This document shows, in pieces, positions 44,020-52,898 of a stretch of DNA of 64,000 nucleotides. Positions within the stretch are counted from its first letter, which is position 1; the number at the start of each line of letters is the position of its first letter. Origin of the DNA: Neisseria elongata subsp. elongata (GTDB lineage: Bacteria > Pseudomonadota > Gammaproteobacteria > Burkholderiales > Neisseriaceae); assembly GCF_900113545.1 (NCBI RefSeq), contig NZ_FOPS01000007.1:48951-112950 (forward strand). Direction: 5' to 3'. A program made the translations under genes and the position numbers. The notes beneath the pieces were generated by a model. That model saw only the letters and a list, made by a program, of their open reading frames with translations. It had not been told where the DNA came from and made no database searches.

Positions 44020-45030
44020 TCAGGCGGGGGAAAAAGCGTCGGAGAAGAAGGCGTCGTTTTTCAGACGGCCTTGCCCCGTTAGTATTTCCTGCGCATCGGT
44101 AATCATGGCCGGCGAGCCGCAGGCGTATACCTGATGGGCGGACAGGTCGGGATGGTCGCGCAACACCTGTTGTTGGACATAGCCCCGCGCGCCGTTCCAG
44201 CTTTCGTCCGCACGCGAGAGTACGGGCGTGAAGCGGCCGTTTTTCAGACGGCCTGTCAGTTCGGCGGCTTGTTCGGCGTAATACAGTTCGGCTTCGTTGC
44301 GGCCGCCCCAATAAAGGTGAACCTGCCGCTGCGATTGTTGTTCGATTAAGCGGAGCAGGATGCTTTGGATGGGGGCGAAACCGGTGCCGGTGGCCAATAG
44401 GATAATCGGCTGCGTCTCTTCTTCGTTCAGGGTAAACGTCCCCATCGGGCCGCGTACGCGCATGATGGTTTTTTCTTTAATCAGCGGGTCGCTGCCGAAC
44501 AGCATACCGCTGAACAGGCCGCCGTCGCGTTTGCGGATGTGCAGTTCGAGCTGTTCTGCCTGCGCGGGGCTGCCGGCGAGGGAATAGCTGCGGGTGTGTC
44601 CGTCTTTCAACAGGATGTCTATGTATTGGCCGGCGAGGAAGACGAACGGCGGCTTTTTCGGCATGTCGAGTTTGAGGATGGCGGTGTTGTGCAGGTATTC
44701 CACTGAAGCAACGCGTGCGGGCAGGGTTTTGACGGGCGGCATTTTGCTGCTGTTGTAGCCGGGGACGTTGAGCCGGATATCGCCGCGCGGATAGCAGCAG
44801 CACATCAGGATTTTGTTTTGCGCCAGTTCTTCGGCGGGAAGGGCTTGTTCCGCGTGTTCGCCCTGTTCGAATTCTCCGGCGGCGATTTCGGCTTTGCACT
44901 GGCCGCAGATGCCGTTTTGGCAGGAGTGGGGCAGGTTGAATCCTTGGCGGCGCGCGGCGGCCAAGATGCTTTCGCCGTCGTCGGCTTCAAAGGTTTCGTT
45001 GTCGGGTGATAGGGTAATTGTGTGTTTCAT
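44020..45030 (-). CDS. Ferredoxin-NAD(P)H reductase fusion (AscD/CDP-6-deoxy-glucoseen reductase-like)
   Basis: This 336-residue electron-transfer flavoprotein joins an N-terminal plant-type ferredoxin (cluster motif SCQNGICGQC with Cys37, Cys42 and Cys45, and a fourth Cys in MCCCYPRG) to an FAD-binding domain (RSYSLAGSP) and an NAD(P)-binding domain (LLATGTGFAPIQS, YWGGRNEAELYY, VYACGSPAM). Annotators often call such proteins CDP-6-deoxy-delta-3,4-glucoseen reductase, but no deoxysugar genes are present, so the electron acceptor is unknown. In-frame DUS copies encode LTGRLKNGRF and near the C-terminus. Confidence 0.88.
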   Translation of the reverse strand: MKHTITLSPDNETFEADDGESILAAARRQGFNLPHSCQNGICGQCKAEIAAGEFEQGEHAEQALPAEELAQNKILMCCCYPRGDIRLNVPGYNSSKMPPVKTLPARVASVEYLHNTAILKLDMPKKPPFVFLAGQYIDILLKDGHTRSYSLAGSPAQAEQLELHIRKRDGGLFSGMLFGSDPLIKEKTIMRVRGPMGTFTLNEEETQPIILLATGTGFAPIQSILLRLIEQQSQRQVHLYWGGRNEAELYYAEQAAELTGRLKNGRFTPVLSRADESWNGARGYVQQQVLRDHPDLSAHQVYACGSPAMITDAQEILTGQGRLKNDAFFSDAFSPA

Positions 45031-45052
45031 GTTGTTGGTTTTAGGTGTGTTG

Positions 45053-45103
45053 AGGCCGTCTGAAAAGTTTCGCTTCAGGGAAGCGGTGGTTTTCAGACGG
45101 CCT
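45053..45103. terminator. Inverted DUS pair upstream of the reductase gene
   Basis: The 14-bp DUS arms enclose an inner CGCTT/AAGCG hairpin. It lies between the mip and reductase genes on the minus strand. Confidence 0.6.
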
Positions 45104-45189
45104 TATCAATGCCGTAAATGTTTGAAACGGAAAGGCGGTAGGGTATCGTTGATTGCCTGCGATTGCCTGCACCGTTTCAGACGGCCTGA

Positions 45190-46011
45190 TTATTGACCTT
45201 GCGGCAGGCCGACCATGGCGTCTTTCGGCATTTCGCCTGTGGCAGCCAGTTTGACGTCAAAAATCAGCACGGCGTTTTTCGGGATTTTTGAGTTGGGCGG
45301 AGGTTCGTTGCCATAACCCAGTTCGGGCGGGATGTAGAGGGTGTATTCCGCACCTTCCTTCATCATCGGCAGGGCTTCCTGCCAGCCTTTAATCATGACG
45401 GGCAGCGGGAAGGCCATCGGTTCTTTGGCGTCGGCATTGCTGTCGAATACGGTGCCGTCGGTCAGTTTGCCGGTGTAGGTTACGCTGACCATCGAATCGG
45501 GTTTCGGATTTTTGCCGGTACCTTCTTTGATGACTTTGTATTGCAGGCCGGAGGCGGTGGTTTTCACGCCTTCTTTGGTGGCGTTTTCTTTCAGGAAGGC
45601 TTGCGCTTTGGCCAATTCGGCTTGCGAATCTTTATCGGCGGCGGCTTGTGCCTTGGCTTGTTCTTTCTGCAGGAAGGCCATCATGATTTCGTTGGCCTGC
45701 TGCTCGCTGATGCGGGTTTCTTTGCCGGACACTACGTCTTCGATGGCTTGTGTGAAGAGTTTGATGTCGATGGCCGTGCCTTGCTCTTTCATTTTCTTGA
45801 AGCTGCGGCCGATGTCGATACCCATCGCGTAGCTGGCCTGCTGTTCGGGCGTGCCTAATGCCGAAGCGTCTTTGGTGGTGGCAGAAGCGGCGGTGTTGGC
45901 GGCCGAGCCCGAAGCGGCAGATGTTGCCGGAGTGGAGGTTTCCTGTTTGCAGGCGGCCAGCGCGCATGCGGCGGCCAGTGCGGTCAGGCTGAGTTTCAAA
46001 GTTTGTTTCAT
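45190..46011 (-). CDS. mip: FKBP-type peptidyl-prolyl isomerase lipoprotein (MIP/FkpA)
   Basis: This 273-residue lipoprotein has a signal ending CALAAC (Cys21), an Ala/Thr-rich spacer, an FKBP N-terminal dimerisation domain (QQASYAMGIDIGRSFKKM, IMMAFLQKEQAKAQAAADKDSQ split around 120) and a C-terminal FKBP fold (VSVTYTGKLTDGTVFDS, PVMIKGWQEALPMMKEGAEY, YIPPELGYG, VLIFDVKL). It catalyses proline isomerisation at the envelope; the N. gonorrhoeae homologue is surface exposed and aids survival in macrophages. The ATG at 46011 follows AGAGAG; the longer open frame upstream includes a DUS. Confidence 0.93.
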   Translation of the reverse strand: MKQTLKLSLTALAAACALAACKQETSTPATSAASGSAANTAASATTKDASALGTPEQQASYAMGIDIGRSFKKMKEQGTAIDIKLFTQAIEDVVSGKETRISEQQANEIMMAFLQKEQAKAQAAADKDSQAELAKAQAFLKENATKEGVKTTASGLQYKVIKEGTGKNPKPDSMVSVTYTGKLTDGTVFDSNADAKEPMAFPLPVMIKGWQEALPMMKEGAEYTLYIPPELGYGNEPPPNSKIPKNAVLIFDVKLAATGEMPKDAMVGLPQGQ

Positions 46012-46164
46012 AATGGCTCTCTGTAAGGAACGGTAAAACAAGGAGCGGATTATACAAGCTTGGGAGGCAAAGGGAAGGCCGTCTGAAAATGTTGTTTTGC
46101 CGTTCGGCATATTTTTGCCTTTTTTAATGTACGGACGCGGAATTTCGCCAGGCAGGGAGGAAAC
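46012..46164. other. Divergent promoter region between mip and the CoA-transferase gene
   Basis: A single DUS lies near 46077. Nothing else was recognised apart from the rightward promoter that begins at 46165. Confidence 0.5.
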
Positions 46165-46223
46165 TTTACACTATACGGGCTTTACTATATATTCCGTCCG
46201 ACCGGCTGGGGTTTCGGCCGGAC
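46165..46223 (+). promoter_or_regulatory. Promoter and leader hairpin of the CoA-transferase gene
   Basis: TTTACA (46165-46170), 17 bases and TATATT (46188-46193) form a good sigma-70 promoter. Just after it, GTCCGACCG and CGGCCGGAC (46196-46223) can pair as a hairpin at the 5' end of the transcript. This may stabilise the message. Confidence 0.6.
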
Positions 46224-46272
46224 TGTTCAATTGCAGCCTTGTTGTAAGGTATTTTATTCGAAGGAGAATCAT

Positions 46273-47793
46273 ATGAGCGATGCGGCAGGACGCGTGCGCC
46301 ACGAGGGTTTGCGTCAAAAAATCATTTCCGCCGAGCAGGCGGCCGAATTTATTCAAAACGGGATGACCGTCGGCATCAGCGGTTTTACCGGGGCGGGTTA
46401 TCCCAAAGCCGTGCCGGGTGCGGTAGCGGCCAAAGCGGAAGCCGCGCACGCCAAGGGAGAGGCTTTTAAAATCCGTATGATTACCGGTGCGTCTACCGCG
46501 GACGAGTGCGACGGTGTGCTAGCGCGTGCAAACGCCATCGAATTCCGCAGCCCGTTCCAATCCGACCCCACTTTGCGTAATCAAATCAATGCGGGCGACG
46601 CCGCCTATATGGATGTCCATCTGTCGCATATCGAGCAACAGGTTCGCGCGGGCTTTTTCGGCGAAATGGACGTGGCCCTTATCGAAGTGGCCGGTATTAC
46701 CGAAGACGGCAAGCTGATTCCCTCCCTCGGCGTCGGAACCAATGTAACTTGGCTGCAGAAAGCGAAAAAAGTTATTTTGGAAGTGAACGCCCGCCAAAAT
46801 GAAAAATTGGAGGGTATGGCCGATATTTACGACAGCGTCGGCTTGGCTCCGTTCCGCAAGCCTATCCCGCTGACTGAGGCGGGTAGCCGTATCGCCACGC
46901 CTTATATGCACTGCGATTTGGAAAAAATCGCCGGTATCGTTCTGACGGATGCGCCCGACCGCAACAGCAAGTTTGCCGAGCCGGACGAAATGTCGAAAAG
47001 CATTGCCGCGCAAATCATCGATTTCTTCTCGCACGAAGTCAAAATGGGCAGGCTGCCAAAAAACCTGCTGCCTTTGCAGTCCGGTGTCGGCAACGTGGCA
47101 AACGCCGTGCTGGCCGGCTTGCAGGACGGCCCGTTCGACAATCTGACCGGTTTTACCGAAGTGCTGCAAGACGGGATGTTGGATTTGATTCTGAGCGGAA
47201 AAATGTTGTCCGCTTCGGCAACCGCATTGTCGTTCAGCCCGGACGCGCTCGACCGTTTCAATGAAAACATCGATTTTTTACGCAGCAAAATCATCCTGCG
47301 GCCGCAGGAAATCACCAACAATCCCGAATTGATTCGCCGCCTCGGCATTATCGGTATGAACGCTATGATTGAGGCCGACATTTACGGCAACGTAAATTCT
47401 ACCCATATCATGGGTACGAAGATGATGAACGGTATCGGCGGTTCGGGTGATTTCGCGCGCAACTCCTATCTGTCGTTCTTCGTTTCGCCGTCGGTGGCCA
47501 AAGGCGGTGCGATTTCCTGTATCGTGCCCATGGTTTCCCACCACGACCACACAGAGCACGACGTGATGGTGTTGGTAACCGAACAGGGCTTGGCCGACTT
47601 ACGCGGCAAATCTCCGCGCGAACGTGCCAAACTGATTATCGAAAACTGTTCGCACCCCGACTATCGCGACCAATTGCGCGACTACTATGCCCGTGCGGAA
47701 AAAGCAGGCGGCCTGCACACTCCGCATTTGCTGAACGAGGCTTTATCGTGGCACCAGCGGTTTGTTGAAACCGGCGATATGCGTGTGAAATAA
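46273..47793 (+). CDS. Acetyl-CoA hydrolase / succinyl-CoA:acetate CoA-transferase family
   Basis: This 506-residue class I CoA-transferase has the opening QKIISAEQAAEFIQNGMTVGISGFTGAGYPK split over residues 12-42, then GFFGEMDVALIEV and LQSGVGNVANAVLAGL. The catalytic Glu is expected in FTEVLQDGMLD, and the C-terminal part has NSTHIMGTKMMNGIGGSGDFARN. Relatives exchange CoA between succinyl-CoA and acetate (AarC) or hydrolyse acetyl-CoA; the sequence alone does not decide. In Neisseria it would link acetate metabolism with the TCA cycle. The start is set by AAGGAG eight bases before the ATG at 46273. Confidence 0.92.
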   Translation: MSDAAGRVRHEGLRQKIISAEQAAEFIQNGMTVGISGFTGAGYPKAVPGAVAAKAEAAHAKGEAFKIRMITGASTADECDGVLARANAIEFRSPFQSDPTLRNQINAGDAAYMDVHLSHIEQQVRAGFFGEMDVALIEVAGITEDGKLIPSLGVGTNVTWLQKAKKVILEVNARQNEKLEGMADIYDSVGLAPFRKPIPLTEAGSRIATPYMHCDLEKIAGIVLTDAPDRNSKFAEPDEMSKSIAAQIIDFFSHEVKMGRLPKNLLPLQSGVGNVANAVLAGLQDGPFDNLTGFTEVLQDGMLDLILSGKMLSASATALSFSPDALDRFNENIDFLRSKIILRPQEITNNPELIRRLGIIGMNAMIEADIYGNVNSTHIMGTKMMNGIGGSGDFARNSYLSFFVSPSVAKGGAISCIVPMVSHHDHTEHDVMVLVTEQGLADLRGKSPRERAKLIIENCSHPDYRDQLRDYYARAEKAGGLHTPHLLNEALSWHQRFVETGDMRVK

Positions 47794-47818
47794 GGCTTTA
47801 CAGCCTTGCTATTAGGAG

Positions 47819-47854
47819 AGGCCGTCTGAAAATGTTTTTCAGACGGCCTTTTTT
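47819..47854. terminator. Inverted DUS terminator after the CoA-transferase gene
   Basis: AGGCCGTCTGAAAA and its complement with a very short loop, followed by T6. Confidence 0.8.
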
Positions 47855-47910
47855 GATTAGGCAATCCGGTAGAAGGTATAATCGGCCGTTTTTATCTTGG
47901 TTTGAAAAGA

Positions 47911-48570
47911 ATGTTGGAATTTTACCTGCATCAGTTCGGCTTGGCGTTCATGGCCTTTTTCGCCATTATGAACCCTATCTCCAGCCTGCCTGTCTACCTC
48001 AGCCTGACCGACGGCGACGACAGAAAAATGGCGCGGGCGGTGGCGCGTAAAGGTTTGATCATAGCCTTTATTATCGTGCTGGTGTTTGCCTTCGCCGGCC
48101 GCTTTATCTTTGAAATGTTCGGCATCACGTTGCCCGCATTGCGGATAGCGGGCGGGATTTTGGTATTCCTGATCGGCTTTCATATGGTGCAGGGTAACCG
48201 TTCGCCTATGCACCGCACCCCTGCCTCCGCCGAACCGCAGGAAGACAGAAACGTGTTGTATCAGGAAAAAATGAATGTGGCCATTTCGCCGTTGGGTACG
48301 CCGCTGCTCGCCGGGCCGGGTACGATTGCCACGGCGATGAACTTGTCTGCAGGCGATTCGCTGACCGGAACCTTGATTGTGGTCGGCGCATTTTCCCTGC
48401 TGTGTTTAATTACTTACACGCTGTTTCTCTTCGGTGCGCAAATCACGCGCCTGCTGGGGAAAAATGTAATGAACGTGGTCACGCGGATGATGGGTTTGAT
48501 ATTGGCCGTCATCGGCACACAGATGCTGGTGGCCGGTTTGAAGGGGGCGTTCCCCATATTGGCCGGGTAA
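47911..48570 (+). CDS. MarC family integral membrane protein
   Basis: This 219-residue protein has about six membrane spans and the MarC/UPF0056 signatures FFAIMNPISSLPVYLSLT near the start, LRIAGGILVFLIGFHMVQG, and AISPLGTPLLAGPGTIATAM at about 127-146. The family (MarC, YchE, YhgN) has no settled function; the old link to multiple antibiotic resistance was not confirmed. The chosen ATG is at 47911; an in-frame TTG lies nine bases upstream. A DUS hairpin follows. Confidence 0.9.
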   Translation: MLEFYLHQFGLAFMAFFAIMNPISSLPVYLSLTDGDDRKMARAVARKGLIIAFIIVLVFAFAGRFIFEMFGITLPALRIAGGILVFLIGFHMVQGNRSPMHRTPASAEPQEDRNVLYQEKMNVAISPLGTPLLAGPGTIATAMNLSAGDSLTGTLIVVGAFSLLCLITYTLFLFGAQITRLLGKNVMNVVTRMMGLILAVIGTQMLVAGLKGAFPILAG

Positions 48571-48572
48571 GG

Positions 48573-48610
48573 ATAAAGGCCGTCTGAAAACAGTTTCAGA
48601 CGGCCTTTAT
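48573..48610. terminator. Inverted DUS pair between convergent marC-like and yhbY genes
   Basis: ATAAAGGCCGTCTGAAA and its complement give a 17-bp stem with a 4-nt loop; it can end both genes. Confidence 0.75.
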
Positions 48611-48630
48611 CCTGTAATCGGAATAAAATC

Positions 48631-48915
48631 TCAGGCTTCTTCCGGATTTTCCCGCCATAAAACCAACAATTTGCCGATATGCTGCACCAGTTGCGCGTCT
48701 GTGGCGGCGCACAAGGCTTCGCACATCGCGATGCGCTCGGCGCGGTCGTCGCCCAAAACGCGCACTTTGATCAATTCGTGCGCCGTCAGGGCGGCATCGG
48801 TTTCTTTGATAACGGATTCGGTCAGGCCTTGCTGGCCGATCATGACCACGGGGTTGAGATGATGGGCACGTGCCTTCAGTTCGAGTAGCTGTTTGCTGTC
48901 TGGTTTGTTGCTCAT
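48631..48915 (-). CDS. yhbY: YhbY, CRS1-YhbY ribosome-associated RNA-binding protein
   Basis: This 94-residue CRM-domain protein contains LKARAHHLNPVVMIGQQGLTESVI with the conserved GxxG-like loop, ELIKVRVLGDD and QHIGKLLVLWR. YhbY binds the large ribosomal subunit precursor. It is divergent from rlmE, the same arrangement as E. coli yhbY next to rrmJ-ftsH. The ATG at 48915 starts the conserved domain; upstream Met codons overlap the promoter region. Confidence 0.92.
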   Translation of the reverse strand: MSNKPDSKQLLELKARAHHLNPVVMIGQQGLTESVIKETDAALTAHELIKVRVLGDDRAERIAMCEALCAATDAQLVQHIGKLLVLWRENPEEA

Positions 48916-49040
48916 GTCGGTATGCTTGTCGGAAAAAAGCGGCATTCTACGCGAAAGCATCGGTTCCGTCATTCGGAGGCCGTCTGAAATCGTGTAGAAT
49001 AGCCCGCTTTTACGAATTCAAATACCGGTGGGTACCTGAA

Positions 49041-49661
49041 ATGGTGGCACGCTCGAAATCTTCTAAAGCATGGTTGAACGAACACGTCAACGACCATTAC
49101 GTCCATCAGGCGCAGAAAGACGGCTATCGTGCACGTGCCGCTTACAAGCTTCTGGAGATAAACGGGAAAGACCGTTTGATTCAGTCGGGGACGGTGTTGG
49201 CCGATTTGGGCAGCGCGCCGGGAAGCTGGTCGCAGGTGGCTGCGGAGCTGGCGGGCGAGAAGGGGGCGGTGTTCGCACTCGATATTCTGCCTATGGAGCC
49301 GATTGCGGGCGTTTCCTTTATTCAGGGCGATTTCCGCGAAGATGAAGTTTTGGCGCAATTCGAATCCTTGCTCGGCGACAGGCTGCTGGATCTTGTAATT
49401 TGCGATATGGCACCCAATATGAGCGGCCACGCGGTAACCGACCAGGCCAAAAGCCTTTATTTATGCGAGTTGGCACTGGATTTCGCACGCAACCATTTGA
49501 AGACGAACGGCCACTTTTTGGTGAAAGTCTTCCAGGGTGCGGGTTACACGGAATTTTTGGCGGAGATGCGTACCGCCTTTTCTTCGGTGCAGACGCGTAA
49601 GCCCGGTGCTTCGCGCAACCGTTCCAGCGAGATTTACCTGCTAGGTAGAAATAAACGCTGA
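49041..49661 (+). CDS. rlmE: 23S rRNA 2'-O-methyltransferase RlmE (FtsJ/RrmJ)
   Basis: This 206-residue heat-shock methyltransferase modifies U2552 of 23S rRNA. The SAM motif is VLADLGSAPGSWSQ. The catalytic K-D-K-E set is visible as the Lys in YRARAAYKLLE, the Asp in ICDMAPN, the Lys in FLVKVFQG and the Glu in RSSEIYLL. A TAGAAT hexamer preceded by TG at 48994-48999 is a likely -10. It lies directly upstream of ftsH, the conserved order. Confidence 0.96.
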   Translation: MVARSKSSKAWLNEHVNDHYVHQAQKDGYRARAAYKLLEINGKDRLIQSGTVLADLGSAPGSWSQVAAELAGEKGAVFALDILPMEPIAGVSFIQGDFREDEVLAQFESLLGDRLLDLVICDMAPNMSGHAVTDQAKSLYLCELALDFARNHLKTNGHFLVKVFQGAGYTEFLAEMRTAFSSVQTRKPGASRNRSSEIYLLGRNKR

Positions 49662-49727
49662 CAAGCTATCGGGGGTGAATTAGAATGCCGCCCCTGTTTC
49701 TTTATTTATTTTTGGGAGTCCGTTTTT

Positions 49728-51743
49728 GTGAGGAGCATTGTAAAAAACCTGTTGATTTGGTCGGCCTTGATAGTCGGGTTGATGGCGGCTTTCAATGCCG
49801 TTAAGACGCAAAGGGAAGAGGCGCGGCAGATTGAGTATTCCCAATTTGTCCAACAGGTCAATAAAGGCGAAATCGCCAGTGTAACGATAGAAGGTTCCGC
49901 ACTGGCGGGCTATACGCTTAAAGGCGAGCGCACGGACAAAACCAAGTTTTCCACCAATGCGCCCATGGATTACCAGCTGGCCGACAGGCTTCTGGCGAAA
50001 AACATCCGTGTCCAGGTAACGCCGGAAGAACGTCAGGGTGTTTTGAGTAGCCTGTTCTTCAGCCTGCTGCCCGTCTTGCTGCTGATTGGCGCATGGTTCT
50101 ACTTTATGCGGATGCAGACTGGTGGGGGCGGCAAAGGCGGTGCGTTTTCGTTCGGCAAGAGCCGCGCCAAATTGTTGGAAAGCGATTCCAATAAAGTAAC
50201 CTTTGACGATGTGGCCGGTTGTGATGAGTCCAAAGAAGAAGTGCAGGAAATCGTCGACTATCTCAAAGCACCGAACCGCTATCAGAGTTTGGGCGGTCGG
50301 ATGCCGCGCGGCATTTTGCTGGCGGGCAGCCCGGGTACGGGTAAAACCCTTTTGGCCAAAGCGATTGCCGGTGAAGCCGGTGTGCCGTTTTTCAGCATTT
50401 CCGGTTCGGATTTTGTCGAAATGTTCGTCGGCGTAGGTGCCAGCCGTGTGCGCGATATGTTCGAGCAGGCAAAGAAAAATGCGCCGTGCATCATCTTTAT
50501 TGACGAAATCGATGCCGTCGGCCGCCAGCGCGGTGCGGGTTTGGGCGGCGGTAACGACGAACGCGAACAGACTTTGAACCAGCTTTTGGTGGAAATGGAC
50601 GGCTTTGAAAGCAATCAGACCGTCATTGTGATTGCCGCAACCAACCGTCCGGACGTACTCGATCCCGCGCTGTTGCGCCCGGGCCGTTTCGACCGCCAAG
50701 TGGTGGTGCCGTTGCCCGATATCCGCGGCCGCGAACAGATTTTAAAAGTGCATGCGAAAAAAGTGCCTTTGGACGAATCAGTGGATTTGACTTCGTTGGC
50801 GCGCGGTACACCGGGTTTTTCCGGTGCGGACTTGGCCAACTTGGTCAATGAAGCCGCCCTGTTTGCCGGCCGCCGCAACAAGCTAAAAGTGGATCAGAGT
50901 GATTTTGAGGATGCCAAAGACAAAATCTACATGGGTCCCGAACGGCGCAGCATGGTTATGCACGAGGATGAAAAACGCGCCACTGCCTACCATGAATCCG
51001 GCCATGCGATTGTGGCGGAAAGCCTGGAAGGTACCGATCCGGTGCACAAGGTAACCATTATGCCGCGCGGCCGTGCTTTGGGTCTGACATGGCAGTTGCC
51101 GGAACGCGACCGTATCAGCATGTATAAAGACCAAATGCTGAACCAGATTTCGATTCTGTTCGGCGGACGCATTGCCGAAGACTTGTTTGTCGGCCGTATT
51201 TCCACTGGCGCGTCCAACGACTTTGAACGTGCCACCCAAATTGCCCGGGAAATGGTTACCCGCTACGGCATGAGCGAGAAAATGGGTGTGATGGTGTATG
51301 CCGAAAACGAGGGCGAGGTGTTCTTGGGCCGCAGCGTGACACGTTCGCAAAATATTTCCGAGAAAACCCAGCAGGATGTGGATGCCGAAATCCGTCGGAT
51401 TTTGGACGAGCAATATGCGATTGCCTACAAAATCTTGGATGAAAACCGCGACAAGATGGAAACCATGACCCGCGCCCTGATTGAATGGGAAACCATAGAA
51501 CGCGATCAGGTGCTGGAAATTATGGAAGGCAAACAGCCCAGCCCGCCCAAGGATTACAGCCACAACATCCGCAAAGATGGGGAAGAAGCGGCAGAGCCTG
51601 CCGAACAGGAACAGGCGGAACAGTCTGCCGAAGGCCAGACTGAGCAGCCTTCTGATCATTCAAGCGGTGAGGTTGCGTCCGATTCCGAGAATGGCGGTAA
51701 AGGACAAGAGTCTTCTGCCGATCAGCCGGAAAACAAATCCTAA
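49728..51743 (+). CDS. ftsH: ATP-dependent zinc metalloprotease FtsH
   Basis: This 671-residue membrane AAA+ protease degrades misfolded membrane proteins and short-lived regulators. Two membrane spans (about 6-23 and 103-123) flank a periplasmic domain. Walker A is GSPGTGKT at 200-207, Walker [10 protein letters not shown] and the [21 protein letters not shown]. The zinc site is HESGH at 422-426. A Glu/Gln-rich disordered tail covers the last 65 residues. It starts at GTG, supported by GGGAG ten bases upstream. An intrinsic terminator follows. Confidence 0.97.
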   Translation: MRSIVKNLLIWSALIVGLMAAFNAVKTQREEARQIEYSQFVQQVNKGEIASVTIEGSALAGYTLKGERTDKTKFSTNAPMDYQLADRLLAKNIRVQVTPEERQGVLSSLFFSLLPVLLLIGAWFYFMRMQTGGGGKGGAFSFGKSRAKLLESDSNKVTFDDVAGCDESKEEVQEIVDYLKAPNRYQSLGGRMPRGILLAGSPGTGKTLLAKAIAGEAGVPFFSISGSDFVEMFVGVGASRVRDMFEQAKKNAPCIIFIDEIDAVGRQRGAGLGGGNDEREQTLNQLLVEMDGFESNQTVIVIAATNRPDVLDPALLRPGRFDRQVVVPLPDIRGREQILKVHAKKVPLDESVDLTSLARGTPGFSGADLANLVNEAALFAGRRNKLKVDQSDFEDAKDKIYMGPERRSMVMHEDEKRATAYHESGHAIVAESLEGTDPVHKVTIMPRGRALGLTWQLPERDRISMYKDQMLNQISILFGGRIAEDLFVGRISTGASNDFERATQIAREMVTRYGMSEKMGVMVYAENEGEVFLGRSVTRSQNISEKTQQDVDAEIRRILDEQYAIAYKILDENRDKMETMTRALIEWETIERDQVLEIMEGKQPSPPKDYSHNIRKDGEEAAEPAEQEQAEQSAEGQTEQPSDHSSGEVASDSENGGKGQESSADQPENKS

Positions 51744-51760
51744 CAGCCGTATCTTTACCG

Positions 51761-51789
51761 AACAGCCTGCCGATGCAGGCTGTTTTTTT
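51761..51789 (+). terminator. Intrinsic terminator of ftsH
   Basis: AACAGCCTGC and GCAGGCTGTT form a 10-bp stem with loop CGAT and a T-run. Confidence 0.92.
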
Positions 51790-51948
51790 ATTCGGCGGTT
51801 TTGCGAAAGCGGGAGGTTTGTCAAAACCCTTGCCGAAACAATGATAACGCGCGACGGAATGTTTAAACCGAATACATCCTGCCCGCCTGTTTCGTGCTTT
51901 CAGACGGCCTTCGCTATATAATGTCCGTTTTTTCAAACGGCGTGTGCA

Positions 51949-52806
51949 ATGACGGACAATACGGTATGGCAGGCGGGGCGGTTTGCATTGGATTTGCGGC
52001 AGCCCAAAATAATGGGCATAGTCAATCTGACGCCGGATTCGTTTTCAGACGGCGGGACTTATTCCGCGAACCGGCAGGATGCCCTGCGCCATGCCGAAAC
52101 GTTGTTGCGGCAGGGTGCCGATATTTTGGATTTGGGCGGAGAGTCCACGCGCCCGGGGGCGGATTTTGTGACGCCGGAAGAGGAATGGCGGCGTTTGGCC
52201 GCAGTATTGCCCGAATTGGTTGCTTGGAATGTCCCGCTCAGCATCGATACACGGCGGACGGTCATTATGCGCCGCCTGTTGGAAAATGGCTGGGCCGATA
52301 TCATCAACGATGTGCAGGCTTTGGAAGACGAAGGCGCGCCCGAATTGTTGGCGCAGCATCCCTCTGTCGGTATCTGCCTGATGCATATGCAGGGTTTGCC
52401 GCAATCGATGCAGGATAATCCGAGTTATCACGATGTGGTGGCGGAAGTGGCGGCTTATCTGAACGGCCGCGTCGAAGTGTGCGCGGCGGCCGGGATTGCG
52501 CGGCAGCGTTTGGTTTTGGATCCGGGTTTCGGCTTCGGTAAAACGCTGGAACACAACACCCTGTTGATGCGCCATCTGCGCGGATTGGCAGACAGGTGCG
52601 GCCTGCCGCTGCTGGCCGGCGTGTCACGCAAACGGATGATAGGGGAATTGAGCGGCGTGGAGAGGCCGTCTGAAAGGGTGGCCGGAAGCGTGGCCGCTGC
52701 TTTGGCGGCTGCCGCGCGCGGTGCGAAAATCCTGCGGGTGCATGATGTCAGGGCGACTGCCGACGCACTGAAAGTCTGGCAGGCTTTGGGCGGAGAGATT
52801 GAGTAA
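51949..52806 (+). CDS. folP: Dihydropteroate synthase
   Basis: This 285-residue enzyme joins para-aminobenzoate to dihydropterin pyrophosphate in folate synthesis and is the sulphonamide target. Signatures are [16 protein letters not shown] (21-36), [48 protein letters not shown] and [15 protein letters not shown] core at 52044-52053 encodes the invariant FSDG of the pyrophosphate loop; another DUS near 52663 encodes RPSER. TATAAT at 51917-51922 is a likely -10. It precedes glmM, as in E. coli. Confidence 0.97.
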   Translation: MTDNTVWQAGRFALDLRQPKIMGIVNLTPDSFSDGGTYSANRQDALRHAETLLRQGADILDLGGESTRPGADFVTPEEEWRRLAAVLPELVAWNVPLSIDTRRTVIMRRLLENGWADIINDVQALEDEGAPELLAQHPSVGICLMHMQGLPQSMQDNPSYHDVVAEVAAYLNGRVEVCAAAGIARQRLVLDPGFGFGKTLEHNTLLMRHLRGLADRCGLPLLAGVSRKRMIGELSGVERPSERVAGSVAAALAAAARGAKILRVHDVRATADALKVWQALGGEIE

Positions 52807-52819
52807 ACGGATTATTGGG

Positions 52820-52856
52820 TTTTCAGACGGCCTCAAACGATGGGGCCGTCTGAAAA
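52820..52856. terminator. Inverted DUS pair between folP and glmM
   Basis: TTTTCAGACGGCC and GGCCGTCTGAAAA form a hairpin in the short gap after folP; it may act as a partial terminator. Confidence 0.55.
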
Positions 52857-52898
52857 CGGAAGATTGGAAAATAAGCCGTCAAGGCTTGGAGAACGTTA

